NCBI RefSeq assembly: GCF_003999195.1
Contig: NZ_RJVR01000346.1
Coordinates: forward strand, 1 to 64,000
Length of the DNA stretch: 64,000 nt
Direction of reading: 5' to 3'
Source of the DNA: Streptomyces soli
Lineage (GTDB): Bacteria > Actinomycetota > Actinomycetes > Streptomycetales > Streptomycetaceae
Made by a program: the position numbers and the translations under genes. Under the pieces are notes generated by a model, which saw only the letters and a list, made by a program, of their open reading frames with translations, did not search any database and was not told where the DNA came from. Below, piece after piece: positions 16,280 through 26,126 of the stretch; position 1 is the first letter of the stretch, and each line of letters begins with the position of its first letter.

Positions 16280-18249
16280 AAGTCGCTCTCTTCCGGGAAT
16301 CCGTGGTCAATGACGTCTGTGGCGGCGTCCGTGTTCCAGTCGAAGCGCCCCATGCCGCAGAGGCGGACGGCCAGCCAAACACCGTGGTCGCCGAGGCCGG
16401 CGCGCTCCGTGGCGGCGGCGGAGCCGGCCACGCTCTCGACGCCGTCCACTCGCAGACCCGTGATCAAGGCGGGCCAGGGGCGGTCCAGCGCGGCGCCACC
16501 GCGCCGTAGGAGTCGGCACAGGTCACGGCGGAACTGCTCCGAGACCTGTCCGACCTGCCGTTCCTCGTGCAGCATGGCGTAGGGCGGGGACTGTTCCTCG
16601 CCGGCTGGCAGCTGGTGCAGGAGTCGCAGTTCCACGGCCTCGCCCGCCCGGATCGAGGTGCGTAGGTACTTTTGCACCTCGACCGCGTCGTGATGCATGC
16701 CGCGGGCTCCGTGCGGGGCCTCGTGGCAGACGTCCGTGCCCAAGGCCTCCAGACCGTTACGGGCCCACTTGCTGCGACCGCCGAGGTACCAGCGATCCAG
16801 CCGCCGGTCCTTGCGGTAGAGCCACGTCGACGGAGCCTCCAACCGGTAGAGGTCGTCGCGGGGGCGCGTCATCGCCACGTAGAGCAGTCGCGCCTCTGCG
16901 GCAGGGTCGTAGTCGTACTTCTTCTTGGGCACCTGGCGCGGAGCCATGAGCGTGCGCGGCTCGATCACCAGCACGCGATCGAACTCCAGGCCTTTGGCCC
17001 GGTGCACGCTGGAGATCACCAGCGGCGAGGGCTCCGGCGCAGTGATCTCGTCGGGCAGTCTGCCCTCGGCCAGCGCGCGGTACAGGGCACGCATATCCAG
17101 GGTGGCCCGCGGGCCTCGGGCCACCCGGCGTGCGGACTGCCACAGCTCATCGAGCGTGGCACCCTCGGGCAGCACCAGCTCGTCGTTCTTATTCGTATCG
17201 AGGAGTCCGGCGAATCGTTCATACGTGATCTGCGAGGCCTCGGTACCGGTCAGCAGCGCCGCCATCCAGGAAGGGGCCGGGCGGTCGCGGGTGGAGCGCT
17301 GGAGCCGGTGGGCCACGCCCCCGTCCGCCAGCAGACCGGATACGTGCAGCACCTGGCCGTTGTCCCGGCACAGGACCGCGGTCGTCCCCGGAAACCAGCG
17401 CAGCGAATCCAAGGTGAACTCGTCCGTGAACTTCCCGAATTCCGGCGCCTCCAGCAGTGAGGCACGCAGCTCGGCGTGGATGCGCTCTGCGGCCTCGGCC
17501 GCCCTGTCGGGGTCGCGGGGCAACTGCTGGAGGCGGGGGCCCAGGGGCAGTGCGACCCGCGACTGGACGGTGCGGGCTCGGAAATTGTCCGAGAGATGCA
17601 GTTCGGTCAGGTCCTCGGAGAAGGTCCCGCGCAGCCAGTCGAAGAAGTAGTTGGTCTCGGCGGCACGCTGTTCCGGGTCGGAGACCTGGAAGCCGTAGAT
17701 GGACTGGGCCGCATCGCCGACAACGGTGAAGCCGCAGTTGTCCGCGAACCGGTCGAGCAGGGCCTGGACCATCTCACGGCGGACGCCGACCAGGTCTTGG
17801 ACCTCGTCGATCACCACGTGTCCGGGTGCACCCTGCTCGCCTGCCTCCAGGACGCCGCGATCGATGGCCTCGCTCGCGGCAACGATCCGGTCGTCGAATG
17901 ACACGCCCGTCCAGTCGGTGTCCGGGTAGGCCTGCTTGAGCAGGCTGGTCGCCCAGGAGTCGAAGGTCTGTGCTCGGACCCGACGTGCCGCGGTGGCGTG
18001 GCGGTCGATCCGTTCCCGCAGGTCTCGGACGGCGGCGCGGGAGAAGGTGAGGACGAGGATCTCTGCAGCCTCCAGCTCCTCGCGCTCCACCAGAACGTCG
18101 AGGCGTCGCACCAGGGTGTAGGTCTTGCCCGCGCCCGCCCCGGCGGTGACCAGTACCCGGGCGTCCCAGGGCTGGTCGACCACCGTCTGCTGATGCAATG
18201 TCAGCACATGCTCCTCGAAGTCTTCGAGGGTCACTTGTCTTCGCTCCAC
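16276..18249 (-). CDS. UvrD/Rep-type SF1 DNA helicase
   Basis: A 657-aa protein. Walker A VTAGAGAGKTYTLVRRL (~33-48), motif Ia LTFSRAAVRDLRERI, motif II VVIDEVQDLVG (~143), motif III VVGDAAQSIYGF, motif V SSVHRAKGLEFDRVLVI and motif VI LLYVAMTRPRDDLYRL are all intact, so an active 3'-5' helicase or translocase is expected. It overlaps the GHKL-helicase gene by 19 bp and drmA by 4 bp, so the three are translationally coupled. UvrD helicases accompany GHKL ATPases in several defence operons but are not part of the classical DISARM core. Confidence 0.85.
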   Translation of the reverse strand: MERRQVTLEDFEEHVLTLHQQTVVDQPWDARVLVTAGAGAGKTYTLVRRLDVLVEREELEAAEILVLTFSRAAVRDLRERIDRHATAARRVRAQTFDSWATSLLKQAYPDTDWTGVSFDDRIVAASEAIDRGVLEAGEQGAPGHVVIDEVQDLVGVRREMVQALLDRFADNCGFTVVGDAAQSIYGFQVSDPEQRAAETNYFFDWLRGTFSEDLTELHLSDNFRARTVQSRVALPLGPRLQQLPRDPDRAAEAAERIHAELRASLLEAPEFGKFTDEFTLDSLRWFPGTTAVLCRDNGQVLHVSGLLADGGVAHRLQRSTRDRPAPSWMAALLTGTEASQITYERFAGLLDTNKNDELVLPEGATLDELWQSARRVARGPRATLDMRALYRALAEGRLPDEITAPEPSPLVISSVHRAKGLEFDRVLVIEPRTLMAPRQVPKKKYDYDPAAEARLLYVAMTRPRDDLYRLEAPSTWLYRKDRRLDRWYLGGRSKWARNGLEALGTDVCHEAPHGARGMHHDAVEVQKYLRTSIRAGEAVELRLLHQLPAGEEQSPPYAMLHEERQVGQVSEQFRRDLCRLLRRGGAALDRPWPALITGLRVDGVESVAGSAAATERAGLGDHGVWLAVRLCGMGRFDWNTDAATDVIDHGFPEESDL

Positions 18250-21200
18250 AGGTAGTCGAACTCGGTGAAGGCCAACTTTTCCTTGTAGTTCTTGATGTTG
18301 TCGGCCAGATTGAGGATCAGACAGGTGGGCTCACCACCATTGCGGGGACCGCGCAGGCCACGGCCGATCATCTGCTGGTAGACGTTCGGGCTGTAGGTGG
18401 GACGGGTGACCACCACGGCGCGGGTCGCCGGGGCGTCGAAGCCCTGGGTAAGCACACCGTAGTTGGTGAGGACCTTGATCTTGCCCCCGCGGAAGTCCTC
18501 GATGGCCTTGCGGCGCTCGGCCATGGGAGTCGCAGAGTCGATGGCGGCAGCCCGGATGTTGCGGTCGCCGAGCTTCGCCGCGAGGAACTTGGCGTGCGCT
18601 ACTGAGGTGGCGAACACCAGGACCGGCCACTCGGGGTCCATCTCGGCGATACGGTCCACGATGCGCTTATTGCGGTTGTGGTCGTCGGCCAGTCGCTGCT
18701 CTGCGCCTTTGGGGAGCATGCCACCGAACTGCTTGGAGCGGCTCAGCTCGTCTGCGCTCAGAGTGATCTCACCGCCGACCAACTCCTCGTGCTCGACCTG
18801 CGCCAGCACGCCGATCTCCTGCAGGTGCTTAATCGCCTTGGTCTGGTCCCCGTTGAAGATCGGCGTCTCGATGAGCGCACCAAAGCGCTGAACCAGCCGC
18901 CTGGTCAGCTCCACATTGCTGCGGAACGGGGTGGCGGTGAGTCCGATAAGGTGGCGACTCGTCCTGTTCCGTACCAAGCTGAGTCCCAGGAGTTCCAGAA
19001 GCTCCGTGTAGCGCGCCGAGATGGCGACATGGGCCTCGTCCACGATCACCAGTGCGGAGCGGCGGAGCCAGGCATAGTCGTCCGTACCGAGGCACACCTG
19101 CAACTTGGCGTCGGTGGCCACGACGAGGTGCGGATGGCCCTGCACGGGGGAGGCCTCGTTGCTCGACCAGAGCCGACTGATGACCAGCGGCATCTCGGCC
19201 CCGACCTTCGACCAGACGAAGCGCCAGCTCTGGACAGCCTGCTCGCACAATTCCTCCGTCTGCGCGATCCAAAGGATCGGCCCGGGCAGGCTTCCCTGCT
19301 GGCGAACCCAGCGGATCACTCCCTCGGAGGTGACGCGGGTCTTGCCGGCCCCGGTCGGCATGGTGAGCATGGCACGCTGCGGCGTGGGGTTGTCGAGCAT
19401 GGTGTGCAGGGCGCGAGCCAGCTCCTCCTGGTAGTCGTGCAGCGCGGGGAACTCCGACGGTCCCTCGATTTCGATACGCGGTGACAGCGACGGGACACGG
19501 GCACCGGCGAACGAATCGGGGAAGCCAAGGTCCGTGACGAACTTCAGAGCCTTGGTGTCGCCGGTGAACGTATTAGGAGCGATGCCCGGGTAGTCCACGG
19601 CCAAGTCCTTGCGGTGGACGCGCAGGATCGACTCGCCGTGGGCGTTGAACGCCATCTCCGCGACGCGGCGCGCATCGGGTTCCCGCCCGTGCTCGTTGAC
19701 CTCACTTTCCAGAAGGCCCGGCGGCAGCTCGCTGCGCAGCTGCTCCTCCCCGAGCAGGAGAGCGATCTTGTCGATGATGCTCTCCGCCTCCAGGACCTGG
19801 CGGAGCTTCGAGCGGACTTCCAGGTTCTGCTCCTGACGCTTCTGGTGGTCGATCAGTTGGCGGCAGCCCTGCGCTTCGAGGCCCCAACCGAACTCGGCGT
19901 CCGCCGCCTCGAGAACGTCGAGCGGGGAGAGTCCGTCGAGGACCAGCAGGGTGCTGCCCTCGCGTGCAACGGTCATCGGGATCAGCCGGCTGCCGTTGGG
20001 CGTGCGCAGCGTCTGCTCCAGCTCGGTGCAGCGACGCACCTTACGGTTCAGCGCCGGGGCTCCGACGCGCTGCCGCAGCGGCGGGAACTCGTCCACCAGG
20101 AGGGTCGCACTACCCACCGGAACCTTGCGGATCGTCTTGGTGATGACGTCGGCGACTTTGCGCATCCCCCAGGTGTCGTACATCTGACGGGCGGCAGCAG
20201 CGTCGGACTTGTCCGCGACGAGAAGGGCCGGATACTGCTCAAGCACCAACTCCCGGAAGTCCGCTTCGCTCGTCGCGACCGCGATCTCGGTGTCCGGACG
20301 GGTCCCCCATCCGGCACCGATCCGGCAGCGGGTCCGCACATCCTCGGGAAACTCGAAGCCGACGCGCAACAAGAGAGCATAGGCGCGGCCGATGTAGACG
20401 TCGTCCGTGCTGATCAACACGCTGTCGAGAAGCTTGCGCCAACGAGCGGGCGGCACCTCCTCGGGCGTAGTGGGCAGCTTCAACCGCTTGGCCTTCTCAG
20501 CGCTGATCTCCGCCACGGGAAGCACCCGAGCAAACTCCTTGAGCTGGGGGCCGACGGCCTGGTTGAGGGGAACCAGACCGGCGCTCGTGCGGACGCGCCC
20601 GTACTTGGAAAGCATCCACCGAAGCGGGGAAGCGACGGTCTTGTCTCCCGTCGACCCGTAGCGGCGGATCCAGCTCTCGACAACCCCGGCTTCCGGGATG
20701 GCTTCGACAAACGCTGCACGCCCTTCGTCGGACAGCAGGGTCAGCAGATGGAGCGGACCGGCAGGAGCGCTGCCCTCGACCGTCAGGCGCCCCAGGCCGG
20801 GGCGCGCGGCGTCGGCAGGCAGCCTGCGGATGTAGGCATCGTGCACGGCTTGGCGGTAGTCCTGGAACCAACCCTCCTTCTCAGGGCTGTGATTCAGGCT
20901 CGGGATCTCGGCAAGGCCGAGCTCGCGGAAGACGTCCTGGTCATCGGCGTGGAAGTCCATGTCGACCGCGATCGAGGCATCTCTGCTTCCGTCGCTGGGT
21001 ACGACCGGGCCCGGCAGCAGGCAGTCACGCATGACACGGAAGGAGCCGCCCACGGTGCGCACCCTGAGAGTGGCCAGAGGGTTGGCTACCTTCGCCTGAA
21101 TCCGTCCGACCTGGGTACCGCTGCCCGCGCTGCGCAGCAGCACCCAGAACTGGGTCCAGGCGTCAGAGGCGTAGCGGTCGAAACCCTGGTCGAGCAGGCC

Positions 21201-23027
21201 CTCGAAGCGTCCCTGGGCGTCGGATATACGGATGCCAATGGCGTGCAGATGACGAGCCATTTCCGGACGCTCGGAGATGTGCGGGTGGACATATACGACG
21301 TCGTCGCGACTCTGCTCCGCACCGGTGCGGTGATAAACCTTGCCGGAGACGGGCGCGACGAGGCCGTGGGACTCGGTCAGCACGATGCGAGCCTTACGGG
21401 CCTCTGCGGTCAACACGGAGTCAGCGCTCCGGCGCTCGGCACGGTCCTTCTCGACCATTGCGGACAGAATCCGGATGGCGTGAGCCGAAGCCTCCGGCGT
21501 GCCGTCGGCCACCAGAGCCTCAAGCCAGGTCACCACGCTCTCGCGCGACTGCTTCTTCACCGCGAGGATGTGGGTCATCTTGCCGGAGCGCATGTCGCCC
21601 CCCTCCTCAACGGAGGGGTGCACCCAACCTTTCGGGCGACGGGGGTACTCCGCCCAGATGCGCAGCCAGCGAGCCTCCACCTCCTTCGGATGGATGTACA
21701 GCTCGTGAGGCACCCGGAGCACGCCGTCCTGATCAGGCAGCGACGGCTTGCGGGCGGCAACCTGCCACACCTGGCGCAGCAGGTAATCGTCCGCCCAGTT
21801 GATGAACTCCTTCTCACGGCCCGGGAGCAGCGGCAGATAGGCGCCGGGGTCCTCGGCCGGGGCCAGACGAGGCAGGGAGTCGATGACCAGGTTGGCCGCG
21901 ACCTCCATCAGCTCCTGGTTGAACTCGCTGCCGTCAAGGAGGTTCTGACGGTCCTCATTGGTTTTCCACGCCGCATTGAGGTAGCCCGAGAGGGACATGG
22001 GGTACTTGGTCGGGAAGAACGACCAGAACTCCCCGGTGCCGCGCGGGACCGTCAAAAGACCGTCCTTGTTCCGGGTGTACTCGGGCACCGCCCAGGAGAC
22101 ATCGATGACCCCACGGTCGTGCAGCTCCCCGGCGCTCTGGCGCGCGTGGGCGGTCGGGGAATGCTCAACCGAGTACACCTTCCAGTCGTGCATCTCCTGC
22201 TTCGCGCCGGTCCGCACCTCGGTGACGGTCCGATGGGCACCCTCGGTGACCACCTTGAGCTCACGGCGGAAAAGCGGACTGCGCCGCCGATCCTCCAGCG
22301 TCACCTCACCAACGTGGGAGGAGAAGATCTGGAAGCCGATCGGGAACGGCTCGACGAGGTGCCGCCCCTCGGCGTCCCTGTGACCTGCGATGTCGTACCC
22401 CAGGCGCTCCGCGCTGCCGGGCAATAGCGGGAGACGGACGACGGTCGTCGCCCAGCGCAGCAGCGACCGCAGCACAGAGTCGCCGTCGCATTCCTCCTCC
22501 ATGTCCAGGGGACGCGCCATGCGAAGCACCGGGGTGTCCATGTCGTCGACACGGGGCCGGCCGAGCACAGTGGCGATCTCGTGTGCCGACCATCCGCGGT
22601 CGAAGCCGAAGCAGCCGGTCCTGCTGAAGAACTGAGGCGCGTCACTCACCGAAAGCACGGACTTCACGCCCACGCCGAACCGGCCGATCTGCCCGCCACG
22701 CTTACGGGAGACACTCATGCGTAGGATCGTTTCCGCGCCCTCCGGAGTCACCGGCGTGCCCTGGTTCGCGCAGTAGAGGTAGTCGTCCGTCAGCACGACA
22801 TGAAGCTTCCCGCCCGGGGCATCGGCGATCTCATCGGCGCCGTTCTGGACGAGTTCGAACAGCTGTCGGTCGCCGTAACCACCTTGGGTGATGCGACGCT
22901 CGTTGTTCGCGTGCTCCTGCACCAGCCCAGGATCAACTCGATAGGTCTCCAGAACCCGAGCGGACTGCTCAAGTACCTTCGCGATGACAGGGGAAATGGA
23001 GGTGACGGTGGACTGCCGGTCGCTCAT
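18231..23027 (-). CDS. GHKL (HSP90-like) ATPase fused to an SF2 helicase
   Basis: A 1598-aa protein; I chose ATG 23027 (MSDRQSTVTSIS) over upstream codons because the added 45 residues look non-coding. The N-terminal GHKL ATPase has N-box RQLFELVQNGADEIAD (~54-69) and G2 box GRFGVGVKSVLSV (~114), of the sacsin/HSP90-like type. A ~900-residue middle region has no motif I recognise. The C-terminal SF2 helicase has LTMPTGAGKTRVT (~1220), VIVDEAHVAIS (~1326), GLTATPFRS and YQQMIGRGLRGPR (~1550). A GHKL clamp joined to a helicase suggests an ATP-gated DNA sensor that moves on duplex DNA. It opens the minus-strand operon with UvrD, DrmA and DrmB. Confidence 0.8.
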   Translation of the reverse strand: MSDRQSTVTSISPVIAKVLEQSARVLETYRVDPGLVQEHANNERRITQGGYGDRQLFELVQNGADEIADAPGGKLHVVLTDDYLYCANQGTPVTPEGAETILRMSVSRKRGGQIGRFGVGVKSVLSVSDAPQFFSRTGCFGFDRGWSAHEIATVLGRPRVDDMDTPVLRMARPLDMEEECDGDSVLRSLLRWATTVVRLPLLPGSAERLGYDIAGHRDAEGRHLVEPFPIGFQIFSSHVGEVTLEDRRRSPLFRRELKVVTEGAHRTVTEVRTGAKQEMHDWKVYSVEHSPTAHARQSAGELHDRGVIDVSWAVPEYTRNKDGLLTVPRGTGEFWSFFPTKYPMSLSGYLNAAWKTNEDRQNLLDGSEFNQELMEVAANLVIDSLPRLAPAEDPGAYLPLLPGREKEFINWADDYLLRQVWQVAARKPSLPDQDGVLRVPHELYIHPKEVEARWLRIWAEYPRRPKGWVHPSVEEGGDMRSGKMTHILAVKKQSRESVVTWLEALVADGTPEASAHAIRILSAMVEKDRAERRSADSVLTAEARKARIVLTESHGLVAPVSGKVYHRTGAEQSRDDVVYVHPHISERPEMARHLHAIGIRISDAQGRFEGLLDQGFDRYASDAWTQFWVLLRSAGSGTQVGRIQAKVANPLATLRVRTVGGSFRVMRDCLLPGPVVPSDGSRDASIAVDMDFHADDQDVFRELGLAEIPSLNHSPEKEGWFQDYRQAVHDAYIRRLPADAARPGLGRLTVEGSAPAGPLHLLTLLSDEGRAAFVEAIPEAGVVESWIRRYGSTGDKTVASPLRWMLSKYGRVRTSAGLVPLNQAVGPQLKEFARVLPVAEISAEKAKRLKLPTTPEEVPPARWRKLLDSVLISTDDVYIGRAYALLLRVGFEFPEDVRTRCRIGAGWGTRPDTEIAVATSEADFRELVLEQYPALLVADKSDAAAARQMYDTWGMRKVADVITKTIRKVPVGSATLLVDEFPPLRQRVGAPALNRKVRRCTELEQTLRTPNGSRLIPMTVAREGSTLLVLDGLSPLDVLEAADAEFGWGLEAQGCRQLIDHQKRQEQNLEVRSKLRQVLEAESIIDKIALLLGEEQLRSELPPGLLESEVNEHGREPDARRVAEMAFNAHGESILRVHRKDLAVDYPGIAPNTFTGDTKALKFVTDLGFPDSFAGARVPSLSPRIEIEGPSEFPALHDYQEELARALHTMLDNPTPQRAMLTMPTGAGKTRVTSEGVIRWVRQQGSLPGPILWIAQTEELCEQAVQSWRFVWSKVGAEMPLVISRLWSSNEASPVQGHPHLVVATDAKLQVCLGTDDYAWLRRSALVIVDEAHVAISARYTELLELLGLSLVRNRTSRHLIGLTATPFRSNVELTRRLVQRFGALIETPIFNGDQTKAIKHLQEIGVLAQVEHEELVGGEITLSADELSRSKQFGGMLPKGAEQRLADDHNRNKRIVDRIAEMDPEWPVLVFATSVAHAKFLAAKLGDRNIRAAAIDSATPMAERRKAIEDFRGGKIKVLTNYGVLTQGFDAPATRAVVVTRPTYSPNVYQQMIGRGLRGPRNGGEPTCLILNLADNIKNYKEKLAFTEFDYLWSEDK

Positions 23028-23515
23028 GAATACCTGCTTCAGCGATTGGTCGGTGGGACGAGGTGGGGGTCGGCGGAGCCGGTACAAGTCCGGCCGCTGA
23101 CCAACGCGGGAAAGCTCTCGACTACTTTTCGAACCTGGAGAGATGAGGAAGCGGATCATCACGCGCGCACCTCACAAGAACCCGTGCTCCTGCGGGTGCC
23201 CGCGCTGGGGCGGACTACGGGCCGCCCGAGCGGGAGATCGCGACATCGGCGAACTCTCGTGCGGCCAAGGGTTGCAGGCACACTCCCCTCGCCACCTCAG
23301 ACTCCTGCCAGGTAGGCCATCGCCGAATCTGCTCTATGGCAATACCTAGCGGGCCAAGAAAGAACTCGACGCGCCGCTAGGCATCCTCGATACTGTTGTA
23401 CGGCCTGAGGGTCCAGGTAATTCTAATACTCCTGAAGTCCATCAAGAAATTGCCCCCACCCGACTCCGATATGGAAAAACCCTGACCCAGCTACACAGTT
23501 TCCTCGCCGGGCCCA

Positions 23516-23546
23516 CCACGCCGCGTACAGACTATCCACGCCGCGT
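23516..23546. repeat. Two 11-bp direct repeats with 20-bp period
   Basis: CCACGCCGCGT occurs at 23516-23526 and 23536-23546, start-to-start 20 bp, about two helical turns. This geometry suits cooperative binding of a regulator such as the adjacent HTH protein. The function is a guess. Confidence 0.4.
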
Positions 23547-23937
23547 TAAATCTTGCTCCCGCACAGGTTCCACGTCCGATTGAAGACAGACGCCTGCCCA
23601 CACAGAGTGAAATACTAAGCCTGTTTTCCCCGAAGAATATGACTCTCCCCTAGCGCCAGAAACTACACCCGCTACTCGGTCGGTGCCACCCTTTTGCATT
23701 TCTTGCGGATAACAAATAGATCTCAAGTCGGATACGGAACCCAGCACGATTCGGGGTGCTCTGCACATCAATCACCCTGCCTCCCCGGATCCTTCACATC
23801 CAGACGCCTTAGCCGCAGGCCTCGACTGCACACGTTCACAACCTAGACCCCGCCACTGACAGTGCGTCCCCAATAGATCATCCGTTCTGCCAGGCGGGGT
23901 GCTGGCGCCCTCCGGTAATCACTGCGTCAAGAGTTGT

Positions 23938-23959
23938 TTGACACTGGAAAACTTGTCAA
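23938..23959. promoter_or_regulatory. Inverted repeat upstream of the HTH-GHKL gene
   Basis: TTGACA (23938-23943) and TGTCAA (23954-23959) are perfect inverted arms with a 10-bp spacer, about 80 bp before the ATG at 24042. TTGACA also equals a consensus -35, though no -10 lies at 17 bp. It is a candidate operator for self-control by the XRE-type HTH encoded just downstream. Confidence 0.45.
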
Positions 23960-24041
23960 TTGCCCCTGCTAGCATGGCGTGCACTAGGCATACTCAGCCT
24001 CCCCAAGGCGAGTTGAGGCCGCAGTTGGAGGAGTTGCGCCC

Positions 24042-26126
24042 ATGCAGGACGGCCAAGAGTTCGGGCCCTGGCTCGGCAGACAGCTACGCCGACAGAACAT
24101 GAGTCAGGCCGAGCTCGCCGAGCGACTGGGGCTGACGCGCGCGGCAGTTTCGGCCTGGATCACCGGCAGGGCACAACCACGCGCCGAGATGGTGCGTGAC
24201 ATCGCATCGGTCCTCGGAACCGACATCGCCACCGTGCACAACAGGACCACCGACGCGGTCACGGCACGTCCGGTCCGGTGGTATCACCGCCCGGCGCACG
24301 CAGACGGAGGCCGCGAGTTCGGCAACGCAGCGGCCTTCGCATTCGATGCGGATCTCGCCGTCCTCGCCCGCGAGGCGACCCAGAACAGTCTGGACGAGCG
24401 CCTCGACACGACTCAGCCAGTGCGTGTGCGCTTTACGCTCCACGAGCTGTCGGGCGAACACCTCTCCTCCTTCCTCTCGGCTCTGAAGTGGGAGCAACTG
24501 GAGGCGCACTACGAGGCCGCCTCCGAATCACGCCAAAAAGTCGGCCGGGTCCTGGCCGAAGGGCTTCGGGAGATGCAGGAGACCAACTCGCTGCTCCTCC
24601 TTCGCGTGGACGATTACAACGCCTCCGGACTGACCGGCCCGGAGTACGAGGACGGCCGCTTCGCCGCAGTCGTCCGTCGCCAACTCGACAGTCACAAGAG
24701 CAGTGACCGGGCCGGTGGATCCTACGGTCTCGGCAAAGCCACTCTTTGGGCCACCAGCCGGCTCGGCCTGGTACTGATCAACAGCACACTGTCCGAGAGC
24801 CACGAAGGACGCACCACGCGTCGTCTCGTCGGACGCCTCGACCTCCCCTGGCGCGAGGTGAACGGTTCCCCGTACGCCGGTCCGGCCTGGCTGGGTGAAG
24901 CGGACACGGAGAAGGACTTCGAGGGTGTCTCCCGCTCCTGGTGGGCCGATGAAAAGACAGCTTCGGAACTCTGGCTGGAGCGCGAAAGTGCCGCTCCCGG
25001 CACATCCTTTCTCATCGTGGGTGCTCACGACGCGGCAGGCGACGCCGACAGCCTCCAGGAGATGCACGACAAGCTCAGCGCCGCGCTCGCAGACAACTTC
25101 TGGGCGGCAATGACCGCCGGAAGCTCCGCCAACGCGATGCTGGAGGCATCCGTCTGCACGATGCGCAACGGTTCCTTGGTGATCCCCGAGCGGCGCGTCG
25201 ATCCACGAGAGCGTCACTCCGCGCTCGTGCGTGCACTCAGGGCCTACCTCGATCACGAGACCGTACCCGAACTCACCGCCTCCGAAGAGGTTGCTTACGC
25301 GAGGGTGCCCCTGGTTGTTCCGCCGCTTCGCAACACCGGCCGGCAGGCCAAGGGCGTCGAGCACCAGGCTGTCCTCCTGGTCACTTCGGCCGACGACGAG
25401 GACCAGCAACACAGTCGACTGGTCTGCATGCGAGGAAGCCGTATGACCGTGATGACCCGACGCCCCCGCGACCTGGGCATCGGTGTGGACCCGTTCCAGG
25501 CGGTGCTTCTCGCGGGCTACGCAACCGGTGAGGGCACCGAGGACGTGCACGCCGCCGAGGCATTCCTCCGCGCCTCCGAGCCTCCCGAGCACGACCGTTG
25601 GGGCACCACCGACGAGTTGACCGCGACGTACCCCGGCGCATCGAGACGACTCACCGAGTTCCGCGCCGCAATGGACTCCGCTCTGCGTGAAATCGTCGGA
25701 CGCCGCCCCACTCGGGACGTGCGCGGCCCCGAGGTGCTGAGGACCCTGCTGCGGCTGGACATCCCGGCTTCGGGCGGTGGCCGCCGGGCGGACGGCCACC
25801 CGGTCGTGCGCAGCGTCGAAGGTGAGGTAGACGCCGCGGGTGCCTGGTCGCTCAGGGTGTTCCTCAAGATTCCGCCGCGAGAGGATCCGTGGCTGCTCAC
25901 CCCGGTGGCCAAGTTCGACGTACGCTCCGGCGGGCGGCCGACGCTCTCGTGGTCCGAGCTCACGGCCGTGGAGAACTGCCGAATCGTCGACGGGGTCGTC
26001 GTGATCGATCCCGAGGTTCGCAGCGCGGCGTTCGGCGGCGTGACAGCTGTCGGCAGTCACCCGGTGTCCGCGACCATGGCCGGCGTGACGGTCGACATAC
26101 AGAAGGCACGGGGGGCTTCGGCGTGA
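24042..26126 (+). CDS. XRE-type HTH fused to a GHKL ATPase-like protein
   Basis: A 694-aa protein with GGAGGAG 8 bp before ATG 24042. Residues ~16-60 are a Cro/C1-type HTH (MSQAELAERLGLTRAAVSAW). The following region has GHKL signatures: N-box LAREATQNSLDERLD (~107-121) and GGSYGLGKATLWATSR (~225-240, G-x-x-G-x-G-K). The C-terminal ~350 residues are not recognised. It is the first of three genes joined by GTGA/TTGA-type overlaps and is divergent from the DISARM-like operon. The HTH could repress the island, while the ATPase domain could sense phage DNA or proteins. The pairing with its two unknown partners is conserved-looking but not a system I can name. Confidence 0.7.
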   Translation: MQDGQEFGPWLGRQLRRQNMSQAELAERLGLTRAAVSAWITGRAQPRAEMVRDIASVLGTDIATVHNRTTDAVTARPVRWYHRPAHADGGREFGNAAAFAFDADLAVLAREATQNSLDERLDTTQPVRVRFTLHELSGEHLSSFLSALKWEQLEAHYEAASESRQKVGRVLAEGLREMQETNSLLLLRVDDYNASGLTGPEYEDGRFAAVVRRQLDSHKSSDRAGGSYGLGKATLWATSRLGLVLINSTLSESHEGRTTRRLVGRLDLPWREVNGSPYAGPAWLGEADTEKDFEGVSRSWWADEKTASELWLERESAAPGTSFLIVGAHDAAGDADSLQEMHDKLSAALADNFWAAMTAGSSANAMLEASVCTMRNGSLVIPERRVDPRERHSALVRALRAYLDHETVPELTASEEVAYARVPLVVPPLRNTGRQAKGVEHQAVLLVTSADDEDQQHSRLVCMRGSRMTVMTRRPRDLGIGVDPFQAVLLAGYATGEGTEDVHAAEAFLRASEPPEHDRWGTTDELTATYPGASRRLTEFRAAMDSALREIVGRRPTRDVRGPEVLRTLLRLDIPASGGGRRADGHPVVRSVEGEVDAAGAWSLRVFLKIPPREDPWLLTPVAKFDVRSGGRPTLSWSELTAVENCRIVDGVVVIDPEVRSAAFGGVTAVGSHPVSATMAGVTVDIQKARGASA

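Larger units (their letters stand above)
23028..24041. promoter_or_regulatory. One-kilobase divergent intergenic region of lower GC
   Basis: The region lies between the minus-strand DISARM-like operon and the plus-strand HTH-GHKL operon. Parts of 23340-23960 are visibly AT-richer than the genes. No ORF in it has convincing coding character. It contains an 11-bp direct repeat and an inverted repeat, listed separately. It must hold promoters for both operons. Confidence 0.5.

Noticed and set aside
11298-16582. Several long plus-strand frames opposite drmA, drmB and the UvrD-like gene
   Set aside because: Arg/Gly/Ala/Val-rich shadows of the minus-strand genes, which carry clear motifs.
19614-22427. 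937-codon plus-strand open frame
   Set aside because: It is the antisense shadow of the GHKL-helicase gene; high GC keeps the frame open and the translation shows no domain.
23532-23771. 79-codon minus-strand frame in the divergent intergenic region
   Set aside because: No ribosome-binding site, no domain, and the region looks non-coding.
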